Shown here one piece after another: positions 36,922 through 46,661 of a DNA stretch of 64,000 nt (positions within the stretch are counted from its first letter, which is position 1; every line of letters starts with the position of its first letter). The stretch spans positions 1 through 64,000 of the forward strand of contig JAIOYR010000010.1 of the NCBI GenBank assembly GCA_021740995.1. The letters are read 5' to 3'. This DNA is from Taibaiella sp. (lineage in GTDB: Bacteria > Bacteroidota > Bacteroidia > Chitinophagales > Chitinophagaceae). Position numbers and translations under genes: made by a program. Under the pieces are notes generated by a model. That model saw only the letters and a list, made by a program, of their open reading frames with translations, ran no database searches and was not told the DNA's origin.

Positions 36922-39318
36922 ATGCCAACATTAGCCGCCACATCCAAGTCTGCAAGATTGTCATTCGACGAGTTTAAAAAAGAAGCTCTGGAAGACTACC
37001 GTATTGTAGTAGCCAGTAGAGAAGCGAGCCTGATAGGCAGACGTGAGGTACTGACCGGCAAGGCAAAATTCGGCATATTTGGTGATGGTAAGGAATTGGC
37101 ACAAATTGCTGTTGCCAAGTGCTTCAAACCCGGCGATATACGTTCTGGCTATTACCGCGATCAGACCCTGATGTTTGCCACCGGTATGAGCGATATTCAA
37201 AAGTTTTTTGCTCAGCTATATGCAAACCCCGATATAGAAAACGAACCCGCTACTGCCGGCAGAATGATGAACGGACACTATGCAACGCGCTGGCTGGATG
37301 AAAATGGTGACTGGAAAGACCTGATGAAAGAGCCACAGTCGAGCAGCGACATATCTCCTACTGCCGGCCAAATGGTTAGGGCTTTAGGATTGGCCTATGC
37401 ATCGAAAATGTACCGGCATATAGACGTACTGCAATCAGGCTTTGAAAAATTTACAGATAAAGGAAATGAAGTTATTTTCTGTACTATAGGTGATGCCTCT
37501 ACCTCCGAAGGACTGTTTTGGGAAAGTGTAAATGCAGCAGGTGTATTGCAGGTTCCGCTTGCTATCTTTATCTGGGACGATGGCTATGGTATCTCTGTAC
37601 CCAGATCTTACCAAACCACAAAGAACTCTATATCAGAGGCACTGGCGGGTATGCAATGGGAAGACAAAAAAGGCGGCATTAATATATATACTGCAAAAGG
37701 ATGGGACTATCCGGGGCTGGTGGAAACAGTCCAAAAGGGAATTGCACGTGTGCGGGAAACACATGTACCGGCTATTTTTCATATTCAGGAGGTCACACAA
37801 CCACAGGGACATTCCACATCGGGGTCGCACGAGCGTTACAAAAACAAAGAACGCCTGGAGTGGGAAAAAGAATGGGATTGCCTCAAAAAAATGAAACAAT
37901 TCCTTATAGAAAACAAAATAGCTACTGAAGATGAAGTAACAGCTATAGAAGACGCCGCGAAAGATGAAGCACGCACTGAAAAGCAGAAAGCATGGGACAA
38001 CTTCCTGTCTCCGGTAAAAGAACAGGTTGAGCAGGCTGTAAGCCTGTGCGGACAGGCTGTATACGAGGCGGGAGATAATGCTCAGACTGTAGCCAGTATT
38101 ATATTGGAGTTGAACAACCTGAAAGAACCTATACGCAAAGATGTGCTACAGGCTGTAAGTAAGGTTCTGTCGCTATGCAATAGTGGTGGTACTGCAGTTA
38201 TTGCACTCCGCAGTTTTTATGACTACATTCTTGCAGACAATAAAGAAAAATTCTCATCGCATCTGCACTCCGAGTCTCGCCATGGAGCTATGAAGGTAGC
38301 TGAAGTGCCCGCATCTTATGATGCTGATGCACAAATGCTCAACGGATACGAAATATTGAATAAATACTTCGACCACACATTTGCTACAAATCCTGCGGTA
38401 GTAGCTTTCGGAGAAGACCTCGGGAAAATAGGCGATGTAAATCAGGGTTTTGCCGGACTACAGGAAAAGTATGGAACAATGCGCATCACCGATACCGGCA
38501 TCAGAGAAGCCAGTATTATAGGTCAGGGTATAGGTCTGGCTATGCGTGGTCTCCGACCTATTGCCGAAATTCAATACCTCGATTATCTGCTTTACGGATT
38601 GCAACCGTTGAGTGATGATGTGGCTACCCTGCAATACCGTACCCGCGGCGGACAGAAATGCCCGCTTATCGTGCGCACCAGGGGTCATAGACTTGAGGGA
38701 ATATGGCATAGCGGATCGCCTATGGGCATGATTATCAATGCTATACGAGGCATATACTTATGTGTTCCCCGCAATATGGTGCAGGCAGCAGGTATGTATA
38801 ACACCTTGTTGCAAAGCGATGAACCCGGCATTGTTATAGAATGCCTGAATGGCTACCGATTGAAAGAAAAAGTGCCTGCAAACCTATCCACCTTCACCGT
38901 CCCCTTTGGCAAACCCGAGGTGGTGCGGGAAGGCACAGATATTACTATTGTATCTTACGGCTCTACACTTCGTATCATAGACGATGCCATCAATACATAT
39001 CTTGCTCCAAAAGGAATAAGTTGTGAAGTGGTGGACGTACAGACTTTATTACCGTTCGACATCAACCATATTATAGTTGAATCTCTGAAAAAAACCAGTC
39101 GTATAGTTTTTATCGACGAAGATGTACCCGGTGGTGCCACTGCATATATGTTTCAGCAAGTAATGGAAATACAGGGTGGTTTCCGCTGGCTAGATGCGGC
39201 ACCACGCACCATAACTGCAAAGGCACACCGCCCTGCTTATGCTACGGATGGCGATTATTTCTCTAAACCAAATGCAGAGAACATAGCACAGACAATTGAG
39301 GAGATGATGCGGGAATAA
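36922..39318 (+). CDS. Fused alpha/beta E1 subunit of a branched-chain/2-oxoacid dehydrogenase complex
   Basis: 798 aa. The N-terminal ~450 residues are the E1-alpha part with the thiamine-diphosphate region GDASTSEGLFWESVN ... WDDGYGIS, and KGWDYPGLVE further on. From ~residue 470 the E1-beta part begins (NPAVVAFGEDLGKIGDVNQGF, GIGLAMRGLRPIAEIQYLDY, ending VFIDEDVPGGATAYM). In other phyla these subunits are separate genes. Fusion in one chain is a Bacteroidota feature. The complex would decarboxylate branched-chain 2-oxoacids or a related substrate; E2 and E3 are not in the window. mnmH starts inside the stop codon (TAATG), so the two are translationally coupled. Confidence 0.92.
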   Translation: MPTLAATSKSARLSFDEFKKEALEDYRIVVASREASLIGRREVLTGKAKFGIFGDGKELAQIAVAKCFKPGDIRSGYYRDQTLMFATGMSDIQKFFAQLYANPDIENEPATAGRMMNGHYATRWLDENGDWKDLMKEPQSSSDISPTAGQMVRALGLAYASKMYRHIDVLQSGFEKFTDKGNEVIFCTIGDASTSEGLFWESVNAAGVLQVPLAIFIWDDGYGISVPRSYQTTKNSISEALAGMQWEDKKGGINIYTAKGWDYPGLVETVQKGIARVRETHVPAIFHIQEVTQPQGHSTSGSHERYKNKERLEWEKEWDCLKKMKQFLIENKIATEDEVTAIEDAAKDEARTEKQKAWDNFLSPVKEQVEQAVSLCGQAVYEAGDNAQTVASIILELNNLKEPIRKDVLQAVSKVLSLCNSGGTAVIALRSFYDYILADNKEKFSSHLHSESRHGAMKVAEVPASYDADAQMLNGYEILNKYFDHTFATNPAVVAFGEDLGKIGDVNQGFAGLQEKYGTMRITDTGIREASIIGQGIGLAMRGLRPIAEIQYLDYLLYGLQPLSDDVATLQYRTRGGQKCPLIVRTRGHRLEGIWHSGSPMGMIINAIRGIYLCVPRNMVQAAGMYNTLLQSDEPGIVIECLNGYRLKEKVPANLSTFTVPFGKPEVVREGTDITIVSYGSTLRIIDDAINTYLAPKGISCEVVDVQTLLPFDINHIIVESLKKTSRIVFIDEDVPGGATAYMFQQVMEIQGGFRWLDAAPRTITAKAHRPAYATDGDYFSKPNAENIAQTIEEMMRE

Positions 39319-40454
39319 TGATACACAAAATAGATATCGATGAGTTCCTTACACTTGCCCGGCAACATCCGGTATTGGATGTGCGAAGTCCCGGCGAATA
39401 TAGTCATGCACATATACCCGGTGCATACAGCTTGCCGCTTTTTACTGACGAAGAAAGAAAAGTGGTAGGGACCGCTTACAAACAACAAGACCGGCAATCG
39501 GCTATAAAAATCGGGCTCGACTATTTTGGCGTAAAAATGCGCAAAATGGTAGAGGAAGTGGAAGAACTGGTTAAAAATTACAAATCTAAAATTCCAAATC
39601 CCAAATCCCACATTGCTATCGGTGCTACTGGGACAAATTCCCAATCCCAAATCCCAAATTCCCGCAACTGCATACTTGTGCACTGCTGGCGCGGTGGAAT
39701 GCGCAGTGCAGGAGTAGCCTGGCTCCTCGACCTATACGGTTTCAAAGTATATTCCCTTGTTGGGGGCTACAAAGCATTCAGAAACCGGGTTTTGCAGGAA
39801 TTTTCTACACCGTTCAAATTTCATGTTGTAGGTGGATATACCGGTTCCGGAAAGACTGTTGTATTGCAGGAAATGGCAAAAGCAGGACACCTTACAATAG
39901 ACCTCGAAGGATTAGCCAACCACAAAGGCTCTGCCTTTGGTGCACTGGGGCAAGAGAAACAACCATCTCAGGAAATGTTTGAAAACAAACTGGCTGTTGC
40001 ACTAATTGAGACCAACACATTGGCAGGCACCGAACTCCCAATATGGATAGAAGACGAAAGCCGCAGGATTGGAAATGTTAATCTGCCACAATCATTTTGG
40101 AATACAATGCGGTCCAGCAAGTTATTTTTTCTAGACATACCAGAAGAAGAGCGGCTAAACTATATAGTGACTGAATATGGCAAATTCAGAAAGGATGAGT
40201 TGGCAGCAGCCGTAATGCGCATAAGTAAAAGACTGGGAGGGCTTGCCACCAAGCAGGCTATCAATCATCTTATCGAAGACAACCATAAAGAATGTTTCAG
40301 ATTGCTGCTTAGCTATTACGACAAGCACTACAAAAAAGGACTTTTTGACCGTGAAAACGCAGAGCAGCTTATTACTACCATTTCTGCTGAAAACGTAAAT
40401 GCTTCGGTTAATAAAAAAAGTATTTTAGCAATGCTTACTGCACAATATCAGTAA
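39318..40454 (+). CDS. mnmH: tRNA 2-selenouridine synthase (MnmH/SelU) with an in-frame insertion
   Basis: 378 aa. The N-terminal rhodanese domain has catalytic Cys123 in LVHCWRGGMRS, and the C-terminal P-loop domain has GGYTGSGKT (172-180). MnmH replaces sulfur by selenium (through geranylation) on 2-thiouridine at wobble position 34 of tRNA Lys, Glu and Gln. The stretch ~87-117 (KSKIPNPKSHIA ... NSQSQIPNSRN) interrupts the rhodanese domain just before the active-site loop. It is encoded by AAATCCC-type DNA repeats and looks like an inserted spacer. ATG overlaps the preceding stop (TAATG). Confidence 0.9.
   Translation: MIHKIDIDEFLTLARQHPVLDVRSPGEYSHAHIPGAYSLPLFTDEERKVVGTAYKQQDRQSAIKIGLDYFGVKMRKMVEEVEELVKNYKSKIPNPKSHIAIGATGTNSQSQIPNSRNCILVHCWRGGMRSAGVAWLLDLYGFKVYSLVGGYKAFRNRVLQEFSTPFKFHVVGGYTGSGKTVVLQEMAKAGHLTIDLEGLANHKGSAFGALGQEKQPSQEMFENKLAVALIETNTLAGTELPIWIEDESRRIGNVNLPQSFWNTMRSSKLFFLDIPEEERLNYIVTEYGKFRKDELAAAVMRISKRLGGLATKQAINHLIEDNHKECFRLLLSYYDKHYKKGLFDRENAEQLITTISAENVNASVNKKSILAMLTAQYQ
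39589..39663 (+). repeat. Imperfect AAATCCC/AATTCCC repeats inside mnmH
   Basis: Two clusters of direct repeats, 39589-39610 (AAATTCCAAATCCCAAAT type) and 39634-39663 (AAATTCCCAATCCCAAAT type), are separated by ~24 nt of unrelated sequence. Together they add about 30 codons in frame. They are simple direct repeats, not an inverted repeat. Confidence 0.8.
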
Positions 40455-40553
40455 CTATCAACCATCTTTTCTTGTAATTTTCAGGCATATCTTTTTTATC
40501 TAAACAATTACGACCCTCAAAACTCCTTACAGTTATTTATCTTGCACCCTGAT

Positions 40554-42677
40554 ATGGATTTCAAGAGAATACTAATAACTGCTGCCCTGCCTTATGCCAA
40601 CGGACCGGTGCATATTGGGCATCTGGCGGGCTGCTTCCTGCCTGCCGATATATATGCTCGCTACCAGCGGGCACAAAAAAGAGATGTAAAGTTTGTATGT
40701 GGCAGCGATGAGCATGGAGTGCCAATTACCATAAGGGCCATGAAAGAAGGTATTACTCCGCAGGATGTTGTAGACAAATACCATGCTATCATCAAAGACA
40801 GCTTTGAGCAGATGGGTATTTCTTTTGATATATACTCCCGCACTTCCAGCAAAACTCATCACGAAACATCTCAGGCATTTTTTAAAAAACTGTACAACGA
40901 TGGTGTTTTTGAGGAGCGGGAAAGCGACCAGTATTATGACGAAGAAAAAAACACATTTCTTGCCGACAGATACATAGTGGGAACCTGCCCGGTATGCAGC
41001 AATGACAATGCATACGGTGACCAATGCGAAAAATGCGGCTCTACCCTTTCACCGGAACAACTTATAAACCCACGCAGTGCACTAAGCAGTGCTCCGCTGG
41101 TAAAAAAGAAAACAACCCACTGGTACTTTCCGCTGGATAAATATGAGGCATGGCTGAAAGAATGGATAGTAGAGGGCAAAAAAGACGAATGGAAAGCTAA
41201 TGTATATGGTCAGTGCAAAAGCTGGATAGACAGCGGACTGCAACCACGTGCTATGACCCGCGACAGCAACTGGGGTGTGCCCGTACCACTGCCGGGTGCC
41301 GATGGTAAGGTGCTGTATGTATGGTTTGATGCACCTATTGGCTATATAAGCGCCACCAAGGAGCTCACCAACCAGTGGAGCGACTACTGGTGCAAAGACG
41401 ACACAAAGCTGGTACACTTTATAGGCAAAGACAATATCGTATTCCACTGTATCATATTCCCTGCTATGCTGAAAGCGCATGGCGGTTTTGTGCTGCCCGA
41501 TAATGTACCCGCCAATGAGTTTCTGAATATAGAGGGTCAAAAAGTATCTACCTCCCGCAACTGGGCTGTGTGGGTAGATGAATATGTGAAAGACTTCCCC
41601 GATCAGCAGGATATATTGCGCTATGTGCTGTGTGCCAACGCGCCGGAAACAAAGGACAACGACTTTACCTGGCAGGACTTCAGAGACAGAACGAATAATG
41701 AACTTGTATCTGTGTTTGGCAACTTTGTAAACCGGGCATTTGTGCTGATGCACAAATTATGCAATGGCAGAGTACCAAAGCTACATGAAGAAGTGATGGA
41801 TGATGCCGACAGAGCACTGATACAAGAAATAAAACTGGCTAAACAAAAAGTAGAAAGTTGCCTGGAGGGCTATAAGTTTAGGGATGGACTATTTGAGGTA
41901 GTTGACCTGGCCCGCAAAGCAAACAAATACATGCAGGATAAGCAACCATGGATTACCGCAAAATCGCTGGATACCACGCCTGACAATCAGAAACTGATAG
42001 ACAATTGCCTGCACCTTTGCCTGCAATTGACAGCCAACCTGGCTATTCTGGTAAATCCTTTCCTGCCATTCACCGCAAAAAAAATGTGTGGAATGATGAA
42101 GGTGGTAGACCGTATGCTGGAATGGGAAAACGCAGGCAGAATTGACTTACTGAAGACAAACTACCCCTTGCAGCCACCGGTTTTACTCTTCCGCAAAATA
42201 GAAGATACAGAAGTAGCCACACAGGTAGAAAAATTGCACAACAATCTGAAACAAGCAACCAACCAGGCCATGGAAAACAATACAACACCCAACGCAACAC
42301 CCGAAGCTGCACCGCAGGCAGAAGAAACATCGAAGTATCTGCCACCAAAACCGGAAATAACCATAGATGACTTCAACAAGATTGACCTGCGCGTTGCCAC
42401 CATACTCAGCTGTGAAAAAGTAGAAAAGGCCGACAAGCTGCTGAAACTGGAGCTGGATCTCGGTTACGAAGTACGCACCGTGCTATCTGGCATAGCAATG
42501 CACTTCAAACCCGAAGACATTGTAGGCAAGCAGGTAACCGTAGTGGCCAACCTGGCACCCCGCAAAATGAAGGGCATAGAAAGCAAGGGCATGATACTCA
42601 TGGCACAAAACATGGACGGCAAGTTGATATTCGTATCGGCAGTAGACACAGCGGATAACGGTGGCGAAGTGAGGTAA
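40554..42677 (+). CDS. metG: Methionyl-tRNA synthetase with C-terminal tRNA-binding domain
   Basis: 707 aa from the ATG at 40554; an upstream in-frame TTG at 40542 is less likely. HIGH is at residues 20-23. Zinc-ribbon cysteines follow ([17 protein letters not shown], ~144-160). The KMSKS-equivalent is KVSTS in [12 protein letters not shown] low-complexity linker (N/T/P/A-rich, ~570-600) leads to an Arc1p/EMAPII-like tRNA-binding domain that begins near IDLRVATIL and is typical of dimeric MetRS. The enzyme charges initiator and elongator tRNA-Met. Confidence 0.96.
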   Translation: MDFKRILITAALPYANGPVHIGHLAGCFLPADIYARYQRAQKRDVKFVCGSDEHGVPITIRAMKEGITPQDVVDKYHAIIKDSFEQMGISFDIYSRTSSKTHHETSQAFFKKLYNDGVFEERESDQYYDEEKNTFLADRYIVGTCPVCSNDNAYGDQCEKCGSTLSPEQLINPRSALSSAPLVKKKTTHWYFPLDKYEAWLKEWIVEGKKDEWKANVYGQCKSWIDSGLQPRAMTRDSNWGVPVPLPGADGKVLYVWFDAPIGYISATKELTNQWSDYWCKDDTKLVHFIGKDNIVFHCIIFPAMLKAHGGFVLPDNVPANEFLNIEGQKVSTSRNWAVWVDEYVKDFPDQQDILRYVLCANAPETKDNDFTWQDFRDRTNNELVSVFGNFVNRAFVLMHKLCNGRVPKLHEEVMDDADRALIQEIKLAKQKVESCLEGYKFRDGLFEVVDLARKANKYMQDKQPWITAKSLDTTPDNQKLIDNCLHLCLQLTANLAILVNPFLPFTAKKMCGMMKVVDRMLEWENAGRIDLLKTNYPLQPPVLLFRKIEDTEVATQVEKLHNNLKQATNQAMENNTTPNATPEAAPQAEETSKYLPPKPEITIDDFNKIDLRVATILSCEKVEKADKLLKLELDLGYEVRTVLSGIAMHFKPEDIVGKQVTVVANLAPRKMKGIESKGMILMAQNMDGKLIFVSAVDTADNGGEVR

Positions 42678-42742
42678 ACAATGTACAAGCAATTGTAGTA
42701 TCATATTTGGTATGATATTTGTTTGAAGATTATTATACTCTT

Positions 42743-43444
42743 ATGAACCTATATAGCCGGATTGTTTTTGTTATTGTGATATTTTTCTGCCCGCTTAGGT
42801 TGTATGGCGAAACCGATACAGTAAATAGCATCATCCGCCCGTTGTATGTGCGGGTGGCCCCACTGTCAGCAATGGATTATTATGGTGCTATATTGCCCGT
42901 GGGCATAGAATATCGTTTTCGAAAGAGAACATCAGTGATCGCGGAAGTTGGCGTGCCGCTTTTTTTCTATGGGATCCGCTCAAATATTACGAGCCACACA
43001 AAGATCAGCAGCGATGTGAAATTCAGAACTGAATTACGTTTTTACAGAAAAACCAAGGGTCCGGAATCTCCATTCTGGGGGATTGAAGGTTTTACGAGAA
43101 GTCAGGTACTTTTTCAACGGGACTCTTATTTCCGTCGATTATCGGGCAATGGGAGAATAGAAACTAACCGTTTTTCAAATGCGACAACTCACAAAACCGT
43201 TTCTGGAGGTGGCTTTATCTGCGGAGGTCGAAAGCAAATAGGCAGAAGGTTCTCCCGGGAAATCTACATAGGGTTGGGCCTGAGGTACCTAAGTGCCACA
43301 CATAGCAACGTAGAATCGGTTTATGTGGGCACAAATGAACTTGAAGGCTTTCCAGGCTTCGAACAGAACCATATGGAAGGCAACACCATAAAGATATACA
43401 TCCCATGCGGGTTAAAATTCTCGTATGCAATAGTCGGAAACTAG
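42743..43444 (+). CDS. Hypothetical outer-membrane beta-barrel-like protein
   Basis: 233 aa from the ATG at 42743, which begins the signal peptide (LYSRIVFVIVIFFCPLRLYG). Alternating beta strands are visible (GAILPVGIEYRFRKRTSVIAEVGVPL, FRTELRFYRKTKG, EIYIGLGLRYLSATHS), ending in VGLKFSYAIVGN-like IPCGLKFSYAIV. This suggests a small barrel protein of the DUF3575/opacity type. No specific family is recognised. It stands between metG and the rpsP promoter on the same strand. Confidence 0.65.
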   Translation: MNLYSRIVFVIVIFFCPLRLYGETDTVNSIIRPLYVRVAPLSAMDYYGAILPVGIEYRFRKRTSVIAEVGVPLFFYGIRSNITSHTKISSDVKFRTELRFYRKTKGPESPFWGIEGFTRSQVLFQRDSYFRRLSGNGRIETNRFSNATTHKTVSGGGFICGGRKQIGRRFSREIYIGLGLRYLSATHSNVESVYVGTNELEGFPGFEQNHMEGNTIKIYIPCGLKFSYAIVGN

Positions 43445-43522
43445 TATTCCGGCTATTAGAACAGCCGATAATTGAAAAAAGTGTTGATTTTAATTGAAAT
43501 GAATGGTTTTAAACCTGATTTT

Positions 43523-43554
43523 TTTGCAGAATTAACCTGAACGCACTATATTTG
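43523..43554 (+). promoter_or_regulatory. Bacteroidota consensus promoter of rpsP
   Basis: TTTG (43523-43526) and TATATTTG (43547-43554) are spaced 20 nt, an excellent match to the -33/-7 consensus. The box is 43 nt before the rpsP ATG. Confidence 0.75.
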
Positions 43555-43597
43555 CAATCCAAATTTTATTGTTAAAGCAAAATAATTTCTATTATTT

Positions 43598-44113
43598 ATG
43601 TCGGTAAAGATTCGTCTACAGAGACATGGGTCAAAGAAGCGCCCATTTTATTTCATCGTTGCAGCAACAACTACTGCTCCGCGCGATGGCAAATTCATTG
43701 AGAAGCTGGGTACTTACAACCCATTGACCGTACCAGCTACTATCCGTGTAAACCGCGAACGTTCTCTGCATTGGCTGGACAAAGGCGCACAGCCTACCAA
43801 CACCTGCCGCAGAATTCTTTCCTTCAAAGGTGTATTGTACCTCAAGCATCTGATGCGGGGTGTATCGCTTGGTCTGTTTGACGAGGCTACAGCAATGGAG
43901 AAATTTGAAAACTGGAATGGTCAGCATGAAGAATTAGTGGCGCGCCGCGAAGAGGCGCACCGCAAGCACAAATCTGACAAGCGCAACGAAACCATGAAGG
44001 AATCAGTGCGTAAAGTGGAAGAAAAGAACCTTGCCCGTGCTGCTCAGGAAGAAACTGCCGCTCAGGAAGAAGCTGCTGAAAACACAGAAAGCACAGAACA
44101 AACAGAAGGATAG
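43598..44113 (+). CDS. rpsP: 30S ribosomal protein S16 with C-terminal extension
   Basis: 171 aa. Residues 1-~90 are the S16 core ([34 protein letters not shown]). A long charged C-terminal tail (~residues 110-171, rich in E, A, K and Q, with the repeat [14 protein letters not shown]) follows. Many bacterial S16 proteins are ~80-100 aa; extended forms occur in Bacteroidota. It is not followed by rimM-trmD-rplS here but by a lipoprotein gene. A strong promoter precedes it and a terminator follows. Confidence 0.95.
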   Translation: MSVKIRLQRHGSKKRPFYFIVAATTTAPRDGKFIEKLGTYNPLTVPATIRVNRERSLHWLDKGAQPTNTCRRILSFKGVLYLKHLMRGVSLGLFDEATAMEKFENWNGQHEELVARREEAHRKHKSDKRNETMKESVRKVEEKNLARAAQEETAAQEEAAENTESTEQTEG

Positions 44114-44136
44114 TATCTATCTTATATATTTACTCG

Positions 44137-44170
44137 AAAAGCTACAGATTCAAGTCTGTAGCTTTTTTTT
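44137..44170 (+). terminator. Rho-independent terminator of rpsP
   Basis: A 12-bp stem AAAAGCTACAGA / TCTGTAGCTTTT with loop TTCAAG runs into eight T (44163-44170). It is 24 nt after the rpsP stop. Confidence 0.88.
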
Positions 44171-44235
44171 GTGGTGTAAGCGTAAACACAAAAATCCTTT
44201 CCATTAAATCGCTGCAACTTTATTAATTTTAGAGC

Positions 44236-44826
44236 GTGAAAGTTAAATTCAGATTTCAAGTCATTTTGTTGACTTTATTATTGGCATTCTCTTTTTCATC
44301 CTGCAAAGAAGATGCATACGTTGATGAATATGCCAATATAGCGGGCTCCTATTTCTCAGTAAGGCAATATGCTCTTGACCAGTGGAACACTTTCAGTGGA
44401 GAACCCTTCCTGATACTTAAAACTGTAAAAGTAAACAACGGCCCCTTCGATAGTAGCTATACTACCTCAGACACACTCAACTGGGGCAAAATATTCAAAG
44501 AGTTTTTTGACACAGATATCAGCGACCGCAAGTATCTGGGCAAGTACAAGTTCTCACAATTTGATGACGAAAAAGATGAAACCCACAACTTCTTTTACGA
44601 AGCACTTGAAGAAGATCTCTATACCCGCAAAGTGCTGCTGACTATAGACCTTTACAATCAAAAAGTACGAGGCATATATATTGAAGCAATAAGAAAAGAC
44701 GCGTTTGACGACCGTATAGTGAAGCTATACTACAAACCTATGAAACGTATACAGATACAGGTTACAGAAACACCATTGTTTGGCGATAAAAAGCACACCG
44801 TTACAGAGTATGAATTTGAGCGGTAA
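44236..44826 (+). CDS. Hypothetical lipoprotein
   Basis: 196 aa with a GTG start at 44236. The type II signal peptide has a lipobox ending in Cys23 (AFSFSSC). The mature protein is acidic, with ISDRKYLGKYKFSQFDDEKDETHNF and DRIVKLYYKPMKRIQIQ segments. No family was recognised. It is 15 nt upstream of uvrC in the same direction, so it is probably co-transcribed with uvrC. Confidence 0.75.
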   Translation: MKVKFRFQVILLTLLLAFSFSSCKEDAYVDEYANIAGSYFSVRQYALDQWNTFSGEPFLILKTVKVNNGPFDSSYTTSDTLNWGKIFKEFFDTDISDRKYLGKYKFSQFDDEKDETHNFFYEALEEDLYTRKVLLTIDLYNQKVRGIYIEAIRKDAFDDRIVKLYYKPMKRIQIQVTETPLFGDKKHTVTEYEFER

Positions 44827-44840
44827 ACTGCCTGATAATA

Positions 44841-46652
44841 ATGACAAAGGAGGAATTTAGCGAAATAGCACCCACCATTCCACACCGCCCGGGTTGTTAC
44901 AAATATTACAATGCCCAAAATGAACTGCTATATGTAGGAAAAGCAAAAGACCTGCGCAAACGGGTAAGTTCCTACTTCAATAAGACAGTAGACAACACCA
45001 AAACACGCCGGCTGGTATCGCTGATACGCAGCCTCGACTATACGGTTACAGATTCAGAGCACGACGCCTTCCTGCTAGAAAACTCACTCATCAAGCATTT
45101 TCAGCCCAGGTTCAATATTGCGCTGAAAGACGATAAAACCTATCCCTACATCGTCATCAAAAACGAGGCATTCCCACGTGTGTTTCTCACACGCCGGGTC
45201 ATTCGGGATGGATCAGAATATCTCGGACCCTTTACTGGCGTTATGCAGGTAAAAGACCTGCTGGAAATGGTGAAGCAAAACATTCCGTTGCGTACCTGCA
45301 ACCTCAACCTTTCTCCGGCGAATGTAGCCAAAGGCAAATACAAGGTATGCCTCGAATACCATATAGGCAATTGCAAGGGGCCCTGTCAGGGTTTCCAGAC
45401 CACAGAAGACTATGCCGACAAGCTGCAACAGGTGCGCCATATACTGAAGGGCAACATAACCGATGTGGTACGCTACCTAAAAAGCGAAATGATGAAGTAT
45501 GCCGAATCACTGGAGTTTGAGAAAGCGCAGGTGCTGAAGCACAAGATCGACTCCTTGCAAAACTACAGCAGCAAGTCGACCGTGGTGAACCCGCGGCTGG
45601 ACAATGTAGATGTAGCCACCATACTGAGTGATGATACAAACTACTTTGTCAATTATATGCTTGTGAGCATGGGTAGTGTAATACATGTAAAAACAGTAGT
45701 AGTAGAAAAAATACTCGATGAGCCGGAAAGTGACGTATTGTCGCTTGCGCTCGATAGTCTGCGAAATACCTTCCAGAGCAATGCGGACGAAGTAATAGTA
45801 CCTATCCCGGTAGATGTAACAGATATTGCAGTAAAAGTCACCATCCCCAGAGTAGGTGATAAAAAGAAACTACTGGATCTGAGCCTGAAAAATGCAGAGA
45901 TATTCAGGGAAGATTTTCGCCGCAGAAAGGCACTGATGCTACAGGAAAAAACAAATGAAGATTACCTTGCTGTGCTGGAGGAACTACAATCGGCACTTAA
46001 ACTGAGCGAACTACCATTGCACATAGAGTGTTTCGATAACTCTAACTTTCAGGGTGCATATCCTGTAGCAGCCATGGTTTGCTTCAAAAACGGCCAACCT
46101 GCCAACAAAGAGTACCGACATTACCACATCAAGACTGTGGAAGGCATCAACGACTTTGCATCTATGAGCGAGGTGGTCTATAGAAGGTACAAACGCCTGA
46201 TGGATGAAAACAAACCACTGCCTCAATTAGTGATAATTGACGGCGGCAAGGGGCAACTGGGCGCTGCACTTGACAGCATAGAAAAGTTGGGCATAACAGG
46301 ACGAATGGCAATAGTAGGGCTGGCAAAACGGGAGGAATCTATATTCTTCCCGGGCGACAGCGAGCCGCTTCAACTACCTTATGACAGTGCGCCCCACCTG
46401 CTTATCAGACGCATACGCGACGAGGTGCATCGTTTTGGCATTACCTTCCACAGAGAAACACGCAGCAAGGGCACTTTCAAAAACGAGTTGGAAGCCATAC
46501 CCGGCATAGGCGAAAAAACAGCGACCGACTTGCTGAAAGAATTCCGCTCAGTAAAGAACATAAAGACCCTTACAGAACGGGAGCTAACCAGAGTTATAGG
46601 CGCACTGAAAGCCAGAATAGTTTGGAGCTATTTTAATGCAACAGAGGAGTAG
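44841..46652 (+). CDS. uvrC: UvrABC excinuclease subunit C
   Basis: 603 aa. The N-terminal GIY-YIG nuclease is present (HRPGCYKYYNAQNELLYVGKAKDLRKRV split over ~16-43). The Cys-rich region, the UVR domain (ESLEFEKAQVLKHKIDSLQ, ~210-230) and the C-terminal RNase H-like EndoV-type nuclease (HIECFDNSNFQGAYPVAAMV, IDGGKGQLGAAL) follow. Tandem HhH motifs close the chain (IPGIGEKTATDLL). It makes the dual incisions in nucleotide excision repair with UvrA and UvrB. Confidence 0.96.
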   Translation: MTKEEFSEIAPTIPHRPGCYKYYNAQNELLYVGKAKDLRKRVSSYFNKTVDNTKTRRLVSLIRSLDYTVTDSEHDAFLLENSLIKHFQPRFNIALKDDKTYPYIVIKNEAFPRVFLTRRVIRDGSEYLGPFTGVMQVKDLLEMVKQNIPLRTCNLNLSPANVAKGKYKVCLEYHIGNCKGPCQGFQTTEDYADKLQQVRHILKGNITDVVRYLKSEMMKYAESLEFEKAQVLKHKIDSLQNYSSKSTVVNPRLDNVDVATILSDDTNYFVNYMLVSMGSVIHVKTVVVEKILDEPESDVLSLALDSLRNTFQSNADEVIVPIPVDVTDIAVKVTIPRVGDKKKLLDLSLKNAEIFREDFRRRKALMLQEKTNEDYLAVLEELQSALKLSELPLHIECFDNSNFQGAYPVAAMVCFKNGQPANKEYRHYHIKTVEGINDFASMSEVVYRRYKRLMDENKPLPQLVIIDGGKGQLGAALDSIEKLGITGRMAIVGLAKREESIFFPGDSEPLQLPYDSAPHLLIRRIRDEVHRFGITFHRETRSKGTFKNELEAIPGIGEKTATDLLKEFRSVKNIKTLTERELTRVIGALKARIVWSYFNATEE

Positions 46653-46661
46653 GAGGTAATA

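Noticed and set aside
39589-39663. Possible CRISPR-like array in mnmH
   Set aside because: The repeats are imperfect, short and lie in frame inside a protein gene. There are no regular spacers or cas genes.
41082-41753. A 223-codon minus-strand frame inside metG
   Set aside because: It is the antisense of the MetRS catalytic core with no start context or motif.
44841-46652. A link between UvrC's GIY-YIG domain and the tRNA-linked GIY-YIG gene
   Set aside because: They share only the fold. UvrC is a standard housekeeping repair protein, 17 kb away.
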